This document shows, piece after piece, positions 45,398 through 56,539 of a stretch of 64,000 nt of DNA (position 1 is the first letter of the stretch; every line of letters begins with the position of its first letter). Made by a program: the position numbers and the translations under genes. The notes beneath the pieces were generated by a model. That model made no database searches. It was not told where the DNA came from and worked only from the letters and a program-made list of their open reading frames with translations. Source of the DNA: Apus apus (taxonomy: Eukaryota; Chordata; Aves; Apodiformes; Apodidae); assembly GCF_020740795.1 (NCBI RefSeq), contig NC_067312.1:40074905-40138904 (forward strand), read 5' to 3'.

Positions 45398-46885
45398 ATG
45401 CCCACCTCCCCCCCACCACAGCCCAGGGAGAGCAGGGCTACGGAGCTGGACAACCGCTGTCCCATCTGCCTGGGCAGCCGAGAGGGCACCAGCTACGTGC
45501 TGCCGTGCCTGCACCAGTTTTGTTACAGCTGCATCCTGCACTGGGCCCACAGCAAGCCCGAGTGCCCCCTCTGCAAGAGGAGGATCTGCTCCATTGTGCA
45601 CTCGGTGCAGGCAGATGACAACTTTGAGGAGCATGTCATCTTGCCACCTGCATCTCCACCAGCTGTCCACCAGCAGTCAGGAGGAGGTCCTGGCCATCCA
45701 GCTGTCCACAGCCCTGCAGCATCAGGACAAGAGCCTGCGGGGCTGGTGCCCGGGGCACCTCCAGGTGACCTGCAGCCCGACATCTGGGCGACTCTTTTCC
45801 AGGAACGCCCAGCTCTCCTGCCGACCCTTATGCCCTGGATCCTGGAGGAGCTGGAACTGTCCATGCAGAACCAGCATTCTGTGGCAGAGGTGATGGAGGA
45901 TCTTGTTGTGCCCCTTCTGGTCCTCTTCAGGCTGGAGGAAGACACACTGAACCAGCTCCTGGGGTCCTCCCTCCAAAACGTCACGGCGACATTTTTGGAG
46001 CCACCTGTTCAGGCCGCCATGGAACGGGCCATCAGGGAGGCGTGCCAGCTGCTGGGCCTGCAGGGTCGCCGTGCTGCCGAGAGGCAGGAGCGTCCTGCTG
46101 CCTCCCGAAGGCATCCTCCTCTCAGCAGGCCCCGTGCAAGAAGAGCACGAAGGCGCTCAGCCCCTCCGTGCTCCCCTCCCGCTGCGCCGCCCCAGGCACA
46201 GGTGGTGGAGTCGGGGCCCAGGGCTGCAGTGGGCGGCCTCCAGCCTGACACCTGGGCCACCCTGTTTGACGACCACCCGGCCCTCCTGCAGCGCATTATG
46301 CCCTGGGTCCACCAGCAGCTGGGGCAGATCTTTGCGGAGCAGCCTTCCGTTGCCGTCACCCTGGGGGAGCTCGTCACGTGTGTCCTGGGCCTCTCCGGGC
46401 TGGACCAAGAGGCCCTGCTCCGGCTGCTGCAGGACAGCCTCCAGGATCGCGCTGCCAGGTTTGTTGAAGACCTCCTCGACGTGGCTGTGCAGCGCTGCGG
46501 CAGGGAAGCTCACCAGCTGCTGGGCCTGCAGGGCCGCGGGGCTGCCAAGAGGCGGGAGCGTCCTGCTGCCTCCCCAAGGGGGCCTCCTGACTCCGGTCCA
46601 GGCCCCTCCAGCAGCCCTGCGGGAGCCCCTGAAGACGAGCGTCCCACCACCTCAGCTGCTGCTCTTCAGGGGGCTCCCAGAAGCACCACCAGCATCCCCA
46701 TTCCCGCCCGTGGGGAGCAGGAAGAGCAGCTTGAGGATCCGGAGGAAGCTGTGCCCGGTCCCTCGACTCCCAGCCAGGGCAGGGACTGCTCCCCTGGGAG
46801 GCCACGGCGAGCCCCGAAGAGGAGAGCCAGCAGTCCCCAGGACTCCTCCCAGCCCCCCAAGAGGCCACCCCGCCAGCAGCAGTAG
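45398..46885 (+). CDS. TOPORS-like RING-finger E3 ubiquitin ligase, copy B
   Basis: This is a second intact 495-residue frame, 7649 bases to the right of copy A. All eight RING ligands are kept. It differs from copy A at five nucleotides: R51H (inside the RING, between Cys45 and Cys56), a silent change in the Gln93 codon, R258C in the Arg/Pro linker, V330L in the second repeat and E384K at the end of that repeat. Two of the changes are CpG transitions (R51H and R258C). Four replacement and one silent change is too few to test selection, but it gives no sign of strong constraint. Domain layout and possible nuclear signal are as in copy A. Confidence 0.8.
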   Translation: MPTSPPPQPRESRATELDNRCPICLGSREGTSYVLPCLHQFCYSCILHWAHSKPECPLCKRRICSIVHSVQADDNFEEHVILPPASPPAVHQQSGGGPGHPAVHSPAASGQEPAGLVPGAPPGDLQPDIWATLFQERPALLPTLMPWILEELELSMQNQHSVAEVMEDLVVPLLVLFRLEEDTLNQLLGSSLQNVTATFLEPPVQAAMERAIREACQLLGLQGRRAAERQERPAASRRHPPLSRPRARRARRRSAPPCSPPAAPPQAQVVESGPRAAVGGLQPDTWATLFDDHPALLQRIMPWVHQQLGQIFAEQPSVAVTLGELVTCVLGLSGLDQEALLRLLQDSLQDRAARFVEDLLDVAVQRCGREAHQLLGLQGRGAAKRRERPAASPRGPPDSGPGPSSSPAGAPEDERPTTSAAALQGAPRSTTSIPIPARGEQEEQLEDPEEAVPGPSTPSQGRDCSPGRPRRAPKRRASSPQDSSQPPKRPPRQQQ

Positions 46886-47049
46886 AACGAGTCGTGCTGG
46901 CTGGGTTGGGGAAGGCAACCAAGCCCGGTGTATTTAGCGACTTGTCAAAAGCTGTTCAGCTTGTAATGGTGCGTTTCAGAAATCACAGACTTGGTCCCTA
47001 TGAGTGAAGCCGCCAGCCAGCAGTGGGACAGCCCTTCCTGCCTTCACGT

Positions 47050-49026
47050 CGTCTCATCTCCAGGCTCCACCAATTAGGAAGTAAGTGAAACCTGGAAGAG
47101 GTTGCCCGGGAGCAAGAAGCAGAGGAGGAGGGAGGCAGCGATGAGGACATGATCTCCCTCATCTTTGCCTGGCCCCCTGGCTCTTGCGCTGCTGATCTGG
47201 GGTGAGTCCTGCTGCCACGTCCCACGGGCGGGCAGGAGAGGTTCCCGGCCATGCCCCTGCCGCCCTGTGCGTGGGCTCTGCCCGAGGCTGGGGGGGCAGC
47301 AGGGCCTGATGCTGGTTCTCCTCTCTTCCTGCAGCTCCCCGGTGCTGAAGGAGCTGTGGCTGGGCACCCTGCAGGGTAAGGCGGGGGGAGGCTGCAGGCG
47401 CAGCCGGACGGGGCAGCGCAGCTCCCAGCTGGGGAGAAGTGCCCCTGTGGCTGCGGCAGCTCTTGGGCAGAGGTGCCTGGAGAGAGGGAAGAGGCAGCTG
47501 GGGGCTCAGCCAGCTCTCTGCCTGTCCCTGCCTGATGCACAGCAGAGCAGAAGGAGCCAAGGGAGCCTACGAGACCTGCCTGCCACTGCTCAGAGGCTTG
47601 CAGGAGGAGCTCAGCTGCTGCCATGCCGTGTCTCTCTGGTCTGGGCTCTGTCCCCCCAGGCCCTGCTCCCGCAGCCCAGTAGCAGAGGTATCACTGCTCA
47701 CCTTCTTCCCCTCCTTCTCTCTTGCCCAGTGGAGGACCTTCAGAGACAGGAGCCTGGAGAGGTTGTTGCAGGGCCAGGCGGAGGTGAGCATGGCTGCCTT
47801 TCACCTTCCTTGGGCTGGTACGGGTGCCAGCAAGGAGCTGTGACAGGGATCAGCTTGTGTGGGATCAGCTTGTGCGGGAGGGGAGGAAGGTTCCTGTGGT
47901 GCCATTCCTGGAGCAGAGAGAGTTGGGGAGCCACCAGGAACACCAGGCTGGTGGTGCTGAGAAGTAACCCGCGGTGTGGGGCCGGGAGCCTGGGAGGGCA
48001 GAGGGTCCCAGCTGTGCCATGCTCAGGCTGCTGGTGCTGGTGGCCCTTTCTGCTGCGGGGCTGCGCTCCAAGCACAGCCTGGTTCTTGCAGGCTGATCCC
48101 AAGGAAGGGTCTGAGACATCCCCATCGAGCAGCAGAGGGGGACTTCTCCGTGTACCAGGTGAGTTTTGGAAAGAAAGGCAACCTCCTGCAAGAGGTTGAG
48201 CTGCACTCACTTGTTTCCTGAGTGTTGCCATGCAGGTTGAGCAGCCCAAGGGACAAGGAGGAGCAAGGAGACCCGCTGAGCAGCAGCCACTGGACCTGGT
48301 TCTGCGGGGACACAGCTTGGAGGAGGGCAGGATGATGAGGGCTGGGACACGCTGTCCTGCTGTCGTATCGGCTCTCGGGAGCCTCTGAGCCAGAGCCACA
48401 GCTCCGGCCACTGGCTCCCTGCCTGTCCTTCTGCAGTGCTCAACACCGAGCTGCAGGCAGGGCTGGCTTCAGGAGTGTTGGCCTGGTGGTCTCCATGGAT
48501 GGACTCTGAATGGTTTTCCTTTGCAGCAGGAGAGAGCAGAAGCAGCAGCAGGAGGAGGAGGAGCAAGGGGCTGCCCTGGCCCCCTGCCCAGGCTGCAGGG
48601 CAGGCGGGCTCTGGCTGCAGCAGGACACTCTTTGGGCAGCGCCCAGCAGCGCTCTGCGGGGAGGATGACGTGCTGCCCCAGCCCACCCAGGTCAGCCAGC
48701 CTGAACAGGGGGTCCCAGCCCTCCCTCTGCCTGCTCCACAGGCAGCGTCCCCAGTGGGGATGGCAGATTGGGTTCTCCAACCCCAGCAAGGGAGCAGTGC
48801 TCTGGCCACTGCTGTTGGAAGGCAGCTCCTCAGCCAAGTCGCTGTCCTCCTGCCTCTGCCACAGGAGCTGCCGGACGTCCTGCAGTAGCAAGGACCGACG
48901 GAGGAGGGGATATTCAGCAGAGCTGCCAGCGGGATGGAGCCGTGGGAGCTGCGGGAGGCTCTGGACCATGGTGAAGACGTGAACCTGGGAAGCCAGCCTG
49001 TGCTGCTCTTGGCTGTCATCTCGAAG
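47050..49026 (+). other. Chain of exon-like segments, copy B
   Basis: This repeats the splice-bordered segments of copy A almost base for base. One inserted G (a longer G run near 47290) changes the copy offset from 7649 to 7650. Identity of the putative gene remains unknown. Confidence 0.35.
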
Positions 49027-49256
49027 GTGAGCACTTCTGACCTGCAGCTGGAGGAGCTCCTGGCTGGGCTGGAGTGTGCGGGAAGCGGCAGGCTCGCAGG
49101 GGAGGGTGGTGGGACAGGAACGCTGAGGGCTCAGCCGGGCTGCTCGGGCAAAGCTTGCTGGGCAGCTCCAGCCTGCCAGGGTTGGGAGACACTGGGCACG
49201 GGGGTCTGAGGGAATTTCCCCGAGGTTCAGGGCTGCTGAACACCCCGATGCTTGCA

Positions 49257-49980
49257 CACAAGTGCTTCATCAGGGTGCCCCGGGAGAAGGATGAGCCTGG
49301 GAAAGATCGATCCCCTGTGCAGCGACCAGCTCAAGAAGGGTGCCTTCAGAGAGCAGAGGAGGTCCCCCGTGCAGATCCACCCGGCCTTCACAAAAACAGC
49401 CCAGCAAGAACCACGGAGTGAGGCCAGCCCAGCTGCTTCAGTTTGCCCCCCCATTAACATCCTCAGGGTCAGCAGAGAGTCACAGCAGCTGGTGGAAGAG
49501 TTGGAAGAAACCACTGGCAGCCAGACCTGGGATCCTGTTGATGGCCAAGCAGGGTAGAAGCGCCAGCAGCCCTCACCCGACCGACCCGCCAGGGTGGTCT
49601 GGCTTTCCAACTTGGCCTTGTTCACCCAGGAAGAGCAAGAGGAGCTGAGATGCTGGAAAGGTGATTTGGACTGGGAAGCCATCTTCAACACCAACCTGAA
49701 CGCAGACTTGTCCGCTTTTGGGGATCTTGCCCTTCTGCCTCCAACCAGCCCCGTCATGCATGCCCTGGACTTGGCGGTCCATGGGCAGCATCCCAAAGGT
49801 CCCCAGGGGCAGGGACAGGTTCCTCACCCAATCCCATCAGAACAAGCTGGGCTGGGACAAAACTTTCATGGCTGCTGCTTCCTGCAGAATCCCAGGGATG
49901 AAGGGACAAGCGATTGCCTCACCAACACTGTCAACATGGAGGAGGTGTTTGAATGTGGTGATTCCCCTTTGCCAGAATGA
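49257..49980 (+). pseudogene. FOXJ1-like C-terminal region, broken, copy B
   Basis: By eye this is identical to copy A, with the same frameshift next to the KDEPGK signature, the same in-frame TAG before KRQQPSPD and the same terminal TGA. The lesions therefore predate the tandem duplication. Confidence 0.75.
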
Positions 49981-50120
49981 AAAAGGTCTATACATCCAGC
50001 AAGTCTGCCTCTTTAGGTGTTTTTATAGAATCTATTCTATATTGTCTATTCAAAGAAACCTGTATTTTTAGCATTCGAATTTCTTACCAGGAAGGGGCTA
50101 GAGGAAATGCACTTTTGGAG

Positions 50121-50690
50121 TTGTTTGATATTTTCACTGTTTGGTTTTTTTTTCCACCGTTTTGCTGATTAATTGTTTAAATGTTTGATATTTCCCCTGT
50201 CAGTTGTTTGACTGTTTCACTGTTCAGCTGTTTAAACGATTTACATTTACACCAAATTCCTTCAGTATTTTGCTGTTTAATTGTTTAAATACGTTATATT
50301 TTCAGTGTGGATTTTTCACCACTTCACTGGTTAATTGTTTAAATGCTTTAATTTTCACTGTTCAATTGTTTTACCCTTTTGCCGTTTAATTCTTTAAATG
50401 TTTGATATTTACACTGCTTAATTTTTTGGCTGTTTTGCTGTTTCATTGCTTCGATCTTTTAAATGTGCATTGTTTAATTATATCATTGTGTAATTGGTTA
50501 AATGTTTACATCTTTCATAGTTTCATAGTTTAATAGTTTCTCTGTTTCACTGTTTAATTGTTGAAATATTTGATGATTACGCTGTTTAATTGTTTGACTG
50601 TTTTGTTGTTTCATGGTTTAAATGTTTTTTTATTTACACTGTTTAATTAAAACACTGTTTACTTGCTTCAATGTTTTATATTTACACTCT
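50121..50690 (+). repeat. AT-rich degenerate tandem array, period about 50 bp, copy B
   Basis: The same array as 42471-43040, without visible change in unit number. Confidence 0.7.
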
Positions 50691-50875
50691 TTTCACTGTG
50701 TCCACTGTTCTGTAAACCAAGACGACGGGAGGGACGATTCCTGAAGCAGCAGCAAAAGGTTTTGTTAAGGATCCAGCACTTGGTCTTGCAGGACAGAAGC
50801 AGAGGAAACTGGGGTGCTCCCAGAACTGACCTGGCATTTGTCTCTTTTGAACCCAAAATCCTTGTTTTGGGTTAG

Positions 50876-51671
50876 TGTGGCAGGGTTTGGGGGGGACCCA
50901 CAAGGTGTGACTCCTGTGAGAAGCTGCTGGAAGCCCCCCTGGCTGCAATTCCAGCCCGGCTTCTGGGCAAGGCCCAGCCAAGTAGGGAAGCTGGGTGTGC
51001 CTCTGTGGGTGACGTATTCAAGACAGGGAAAAGGAACCCTTTCCTTTACAGTTATCCCTAATGGGATAGTTCAGCTAGTGGACCAATAACACTGGAATGT
51101 TCATGTTACTGCCGGAACTCCAAGGTCGAGTCTTCGCTCTGCTGCCACAGAGGCTACCACAGTAGAAGAGTCCTGTTTGTAACTAGATGGACAGCAAAAT
51201 TGGCCAGAGATATTCCATTCCATATATCTACGTAAGCTCAGAGGAAGGTCAGAGATCACAGAAGACAACTTCCTTCCTGCTTCTTCTTCCCTTCTCTTCC
51301 CTCCGTGGCCAGCGTCTGGGGAGGACTCCGTCCATCCATCACTGTTGAGCCCCAGGCTCGAGCTCTCCTGACCCTCATGACTCTGTGCTTTCTCCAGCAG
51401 CAGCTCCGGGACTTTTTGGGACTGTTCCCAGCTCAGGAGATGCTGTGGGAGTTGCTGGGGGTGGGGAGAGGCAAGAGGCTTTTGCACATACCTGAACATA
51501 TTTGTATAGAACTGTATATATTTTCTTTTATCATTAATGTTTAATTAAAACTGTGTAGTTTAGTTTTCAATCCAGCCAAGACTCTCTCTTTTTCTCTCTC
51601 TCCTTCCCTACCTGGGTGGGAGGGGGATGGGATCGAGAGCATTGCTGTCGAACCCAAGTCAAATGGTGACA
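50876..51671 (+). repeat. ERVL-type LTR3, complete (about 796 bp)
   Basis: It starts TGTGGCAGGGTTTGG and ends GGTGACA. It retains the TATATATTTTCTTTTATC block near 51523, the TTAATTAAAA signal-like block and the pyrimidine-rich end. It is followed by CTGTA, which nearly matches the CTGTG before LTR1. No clear polypurine tract precedes it, so its left edge is set by comparison with other TGTGG-type avian LTRs and is less certain. Confidence 0.8.
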
Positions 51672-54600
51672 CTGTATTCTCATATCAGAGCATACTGGAC
51701 ATTTTCTCTGTAAGAGACTGTGCAATTAAGCAAGAGAGCTGATAATCTGACGCAAAGCTGCAGAGCTGAAGAATTGAGAACTGTGCTGCCGTTTACAGAA
51801 GCCATGCTGAGGGCCAGCAGCATCCAGGGTGGCTCAGAGACAGCATACAAAAGCTGGGAAAGGCAAAGAAAATCCCTTAACATTAATCTGTAATAAGAAG
51901 TCTGTGCTTTGGTCTGACTGCAGTCAGATCTCAGCTGACAGGTCTGAGAACTACTGTAGAGGCAAATGAACTGATCCGTGCTTCCTATTCATTGCTTGTT
52001 TGCTGCCTTTATTTATGGCATGGATGAGACTTGTCAAGAGCAGAGAGAATTGTCTGGCACTTCCAGTTAACGGTACATGGAAAACCAGAATGTGTTAAAC
52101 TTTTAACTTCATTGAATGCTGTGGTGAGTTAGACTCCTGTTGCTTGGTTTCTTTGGGAGTAGCAGTACAGTAGATAGAGCAGCTGACCTTACTCCCATGG
52201 CTAATGCCTTTCTTGAATGGTTTTAGCTTTTTTGTGTCCCTGCTGCCTGATAATGATCTTCTGACATTGCTCTAGCTATAGATGTTCAGAGGATGATCTC
52301 ATAACTTGCTTTGACACTCTTTTCTACCAGAAAGCTTTCGGTAGCTTTGAGAAAGCAGGATAAGGTTTTGTATTTTTCTGTGGGTTTTTGTTGTTAGTTT
52401 TCTTTCTTTTTTTGTTTGTTTGTTGTTGTTTTTTTTTAGTGAGAGGGAAGTGAGAGTTGGATTGTTTTAGCTTATTACTTAGCAGAAATTCATGAGAGGA
52501 AATAAAGAACGGTTTAAGGTAATCTATTTCTCTGCAGAGCTTTGACAGTGGTTCCTTTTCTGTCACGTGATAGGAAAGTTAAAAACACAGCAAAATTAAA
52601 AGATCCTTAAGGATAAATCACAAAAGGTCTGGTATGCAGGACTGATAAGGAAGGCTGATGAAGTTAGATCTATTTCAGTTACTACTAGATGGTAGTAAAC
52701 TTTTAGGCAAGACATATGTGTGTAGTTTTAGTTGATGTAAAATCCCTCAGGCTCCTTTGGAGAGCAAAAGGTGAAAAGCACAGCAACAACTCTGCTGGTG
52801 TAAAAAAAAAAAAAAAAAAAAAAAAGCATAACCAGCGCATTTAACACAGTGAAGAAGCAGTTTTTGTGCTTAGTCCTTTAGGATCTTTTCCACATTGATC
52901 CTGAAAAGATCTGCTGACTTGAAAAGACGTAAGATAAAATCTGGGCCTTTAACAAGAAAGTGACTATGTTTTTTTGGCTTTGGGAGGGACAGGATTTTAC
53001 TGAAGGAAAGGTAAGGCCAGCTAACATCATAGTGTTGGTTAAATTTCAGCACGAGTCAATCTAAAAATCAGAATCTACTTCAACACAATTGCTCTTACAT
53101 TTGCCTTCTCTGTAACCTAATCCTTTACCATTGACTGATTTGCTGACTTTCAATTTTTGCATGTGAACGCATCCTGCTTTCAGTGTTATGTCAGCTACAT
53201 AGATGCGTATGTCAATGATCACACATCTACTGCTGTGCTTCCAGTTAATCTAATGAGAAATAACCATGATTACACAGATTTGGGTGCATTTCTCAAAGTG
53301 CATCTAGATTTTTTCCTTCAGTTTAAACACTAGTTTTGATTTTCCACAAATAGCTCTGAACAGATAAAGATTATGCAGGCCGTCCACCTCCAGAAGCCTT
53401 CTGCAAATTGCTTTGCTTCTGGACCACGCTCTTCAGACACAACAGCACTTTGGCAGCAGTAAGACACTAACACTCAGCCCTAGAATGCAGTGTTTTCAAG
53501 TACAAATCTGGCTTCCCTCTCAAGGCCAGCTCTGTCCTGGGTTGAAGGTGACTATGTCTTGTGAAGCCCATATAAACAATCCCTTATCAAGAATACTGCT
53601 TCTGGTGCTGAGCCCAGGAGATCTTGCTGAGATCCTCCTACCTTTCTGCAGTTTAATGTATGTGGATCAGATTTCAGTTCTGAAAGAGCACTGTAGGCCA
53701 GTGTATATGTAGGAAACAGGAAACCACGCTGAGTGGTGTGGCTGCAGTATGCCATCCATTTTGTGCTTCTAAACCAAAATGAGTGGTTTTCTTTCAAGAA
53801 CTCTTTGCTTCACCCTGCTTACATTTAAATACCAAACTTGCATTTTTGTTAGTTCTCTGTTAAAATACATGGCTATTACTTTTTAAAATAAAGATACAAT
53901 TTTATTAATGTTGCATGTTCCACTTATTTTTGTGCAAGACTGGTTACAGTTGAAGTCCAAACTATTAATTAATAGGGAAAGAACTGATGGCTATGAAGAC
54001 TACACTGAGCAGCTGGGGTGTTTTTCTTACGTAAGAATCTGATCTTTTCACAACTTCCCCTCTGCTGGTACCAGTTACTGGTATTTTCTGAAACACTGGT
54101 ACTTGATGACTGCTGATAAATATTTTGAACTAGGTCTGTTGTTAGTGATGCGTTTAAATGCTCTTCAAATAACTTTTGTAAAACTGCATAAAGCTGTCAT
54201 TTTTTAACTCAAATTTCTTCTCATTGGATCCGTACTGTGGACAGTGCTGGACTTAATAAAAACTTCCATCTCCCTATTAAAGATAGGCTTTATAGTCGCT
54301 AAGGTTTTGAGACTTGTCAGTCGTTTCTAGATCTAAGTTACTCCCCCCACACCATTAATCCACTGGACAGAACTGCCTCTCCTCTAGGCTTCATGAGACA
54401 GGGAAAAGAGTGGGGTTTTTTCTCCAGAATTTTTAGCTGCCTGTAAGGAGGCAGGGCAAAATTAAACAATCCGTGGTCCCAGCTGCACACAGTCCTCCTA
54501 TTTTTCTGCTGGCACAGTTACTCCTAATGAATATTTTTATTGTTGTTTATTTTTAACATCTTCTTGTCTTACTGACAAAGATGAATGAGCTGTTTTCTGA

Positions 54601-54976
54601 GTCTCGTTTTTTCGTGAGTTCACAAAGAGTTCAGCTTCCTGAAGATTTAAAACCCTGTTTTAAGTCAAACTATAATTCTACACTTTGGCTGTGCTGGGCT
54701 GCTAAACAAGGATCTAGTTTCTCTTAACACTGAAAAAGAAGGGAAAAAAGCTCCCACTTGGAAAACTGCTTATCTCCCTAACTTGAAGAATGTGATCCAA
54801 TGTGGACTTAAACTTTTTCTGAAAGTTCTGATTCCGATCTGGACAAATATCTTGTACGCAATATTAAAAAAAAAAAAATCTGAAAAAGCAAAAATGCATG
54901 TCTGATCAAGATTTAAATGGTCCTCAAGGACTGGAAGAAAGGTTCATATTTGGCATTATCTTATGACATGTAGAAG
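51672..54976. other. Intergenic DNA, no gene recognised
   Basis: Unique-looking AT-rich DNA with a T/G-rich stretch (52375-52437) and a run of about 25 A (52801-52825). No coding exon was recognised. Confidence 0.5.
52801..52825. repeat. Poly-A run
   Basis: About 24-25 consecutive A on the plus strand. No retrogene or SINE body was recognised upstream. Confidence 0.85.
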
Positions 54977-55650
54977 TTAGAATCATAGAATGATAGATGT
55001 TTGGGTAGGAAGGGTTGTTAAAGATCATCTAGTTCTAACCCTTGCCGTGGGGAGGGACACCTCCCACTAGACCATGTTACTCAGAGCCCCATCCAACCTG
55101 GCCTTGAACACTTCCAGGGAGTGGGCAACCACAATTTCCCTTGGCAAACTGTGCCACACAAAAGTATTTCCTCCTAATGTCTAACCTAAATCTACTCTCT
55201 TTCAGCTTAAAAACGTTACCCCTTGTCTTTTTGGTATATGCCCTTGTAAAAAGTCCCTCCCCAGCTTTCCTATAGGCCCTCTTCAGATACTGGAGGGCCA
55301 GTTATAAGGTCTCCCCAGAGCCTTCTCTTCTCCATGCTGAACAGCACCAACTCTCTCAGCCTGTTTTCATAGGAGAGGTCCTCCAGCCCTCTGATCATCT
55401 TTGTGGCCTTTCTCTGGACTCATTCCAACAGCTCCTTGTCCTTCTTCTGTTGGGAGCTCCAGAACTGGACACAGTACTCCAGGTGGGGTCTCACAAGAGC
55501 AGAGTAAACGGGGAGAGCCACCTTCCTGCACCTGCTGGCCACACATCGTTTGATGCAGCCCAGGACGTGGTGGCTTTCTGGGCTGCAAGTGCACATTGCT
55601 TACTCGTGTTGAGCTTCTCATCAACCTACAGCCCCACGCTGCTCCTTGTT
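54977..55650 (-). repeat. CR1 LINE 3' portion
   Basis: The minus-strand element has the AGAATCATAGAATGATAG tail at its left end, then typical CR1 3' and ORF2 C-terminal sequence (AGCTCCAGAACTGGACACAG near 55453). It is 5' truncated near 55650. Confidence 0.93.
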
Positions 55651-55987
55651 AAGTTTGTGTTCCTCGTCCAGCTAGAAATTCCACTTTTTGTTAACTCTAC
55701 TATGTCATTAAGGAAACTGATCTTGAAATAGTAAGAGATTAACAAATTGTTTTGCAATACCTGTGACCTGCTGTATTTTTATACTCTGCTTTTCCTCTGA
55801 TTGTTTTTCACATGCAGAAACAACATGCAGATCTAGATGGCAAAAACTGTTCAGCTGGGTTAGTAACAGTGGAAGAAACACATTGACTAATTTTTTTTTT
55901 TTCCCTTAAATTTCTGAACAAAGTAAATACCTGCTTCATCCATTCAGTTGTCAATATATACATATATAGGGGGAGAGAGAGATAGAG

Positions 55988-56128
55988 TCACAGAATCACA
56001 GAATCTTAGGGGTTGGAAGGGGCCTCGAAAGATCATCCAGCCCAACCCCCCTGCGAGAGCAGGATCACCTAGAGCACATCACACAGGAACATGTCCAGGC
56101 GGGTTTTGAATGTCTCCAGGGAAGGAGA
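55988..56128 (-). repeat. CR1 LINE 3' end, short
   Basis: The CACAGAATCACAGAATC tail and GGTTGGAAGGGGCCTCGAAAG block; same subfamily as the copy at 10783. It stops at an AT dinucleotide run. Confidence 0.92.
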
Positions 56129-56150
56129 GTATATATATATATATATATAT
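56128..56150. repeat. (AT)n microsatellite
   Basis: About eleven AT/TA units separating two CR1 fragments. Confidence 0.9.
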
Positions 56151-56457
56151 AAAAATTCATAGAACTATTCAGGCTGGAAAAGATCCTTGGGCTCACCGAG
56201 TCCAACCATCATCCCTACTCTACAAAGTTCTCCCCTAAACCATCTCCACCAACACCACATCCAAATGACCCTTAAACACATCCAGGGATGGTGACTCAAC
56301 CACCTCCCTGGGCAGCCTATTCCAGTGTCTGACCACTCTTCTGTGAAAACATTTTTCCTAATGTCTTACCTAAACCTCCCCTGTGGCAGCTTGAAGCCAT
56401 TCCCTCTTGTTCTGTTGCTAATTATCTGTGAAAAGAGACCAGCACCAACCTCTCTAC
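56151..56457 (-). repeat. CR1 LINE 3' portion
   Basis: Minus-strand CR1: ATTCATAGAACTATTCAGGC tail end, then ACCACCTCCCTGGGCAGCC and CCTCCCCTGTGGCAGCTTG blocks. A different subfamily from its left neighbour. Confidence 0.92.
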
Positions 56458-56461
56458 AATG

Positions 56462-56500
56462 ACATATATATATACATGTATATATATATACACACACACT
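56462..56500. repeat. AT/AC microsatellite
   Basis: TATATA runs followed by CACACACAC, directly left of the GOLM1 CpG island. Confidence 0.88.
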
Positions 56501-56539
56501 CCAACGGCCTTCCCGAGTTTTACTTCACCCGTTTCCGAC

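Larger units (their letters stand above)
33736..51671 (+). mobile_element. Composite ERVL block carrying two copies of a RING/FOXJ1-like cassette
   Basis: Order on the plus strand: LTR1 (33736-34411), ERVL pol remnant (34412 to about 36800), host-like cassette A (to 43225), LTR2 (43226-43827, 3' truncated), shortened pol remnant (43828 to about 44450), cassette B (to 50875), LTR3 (50876-51671). The outer ends are TG at 33736 and CA at 51671. The five bases before are CTGTG and the five after are CTGTA, a 4-of-5 match suggesting that the whole block descends from one integration. Cassette copies differ at roughly 0.2% of sites by eye. LTR1 belongs to a different subtype from LTR2 and LTR3 in its first half, so a simple single-provirus history is not proven. 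Confidence 0.75.

Noticed and set aside
33736-51671. Simple explanation of the tandem block as ordinary LTR-LTR unequal crossing over
   Set aside because: The junction lies at a CAAGAG microhomology between LTR2 and internal sequence, and LTR2 lacks its 3' end, which crossing over between homologous LTR positions would not produce.
52801-52825. Poly-A run considered as a retrogene tail
   Set aside because: No coding or SINE-like body was found upstream and no flanking target duplication was evident.
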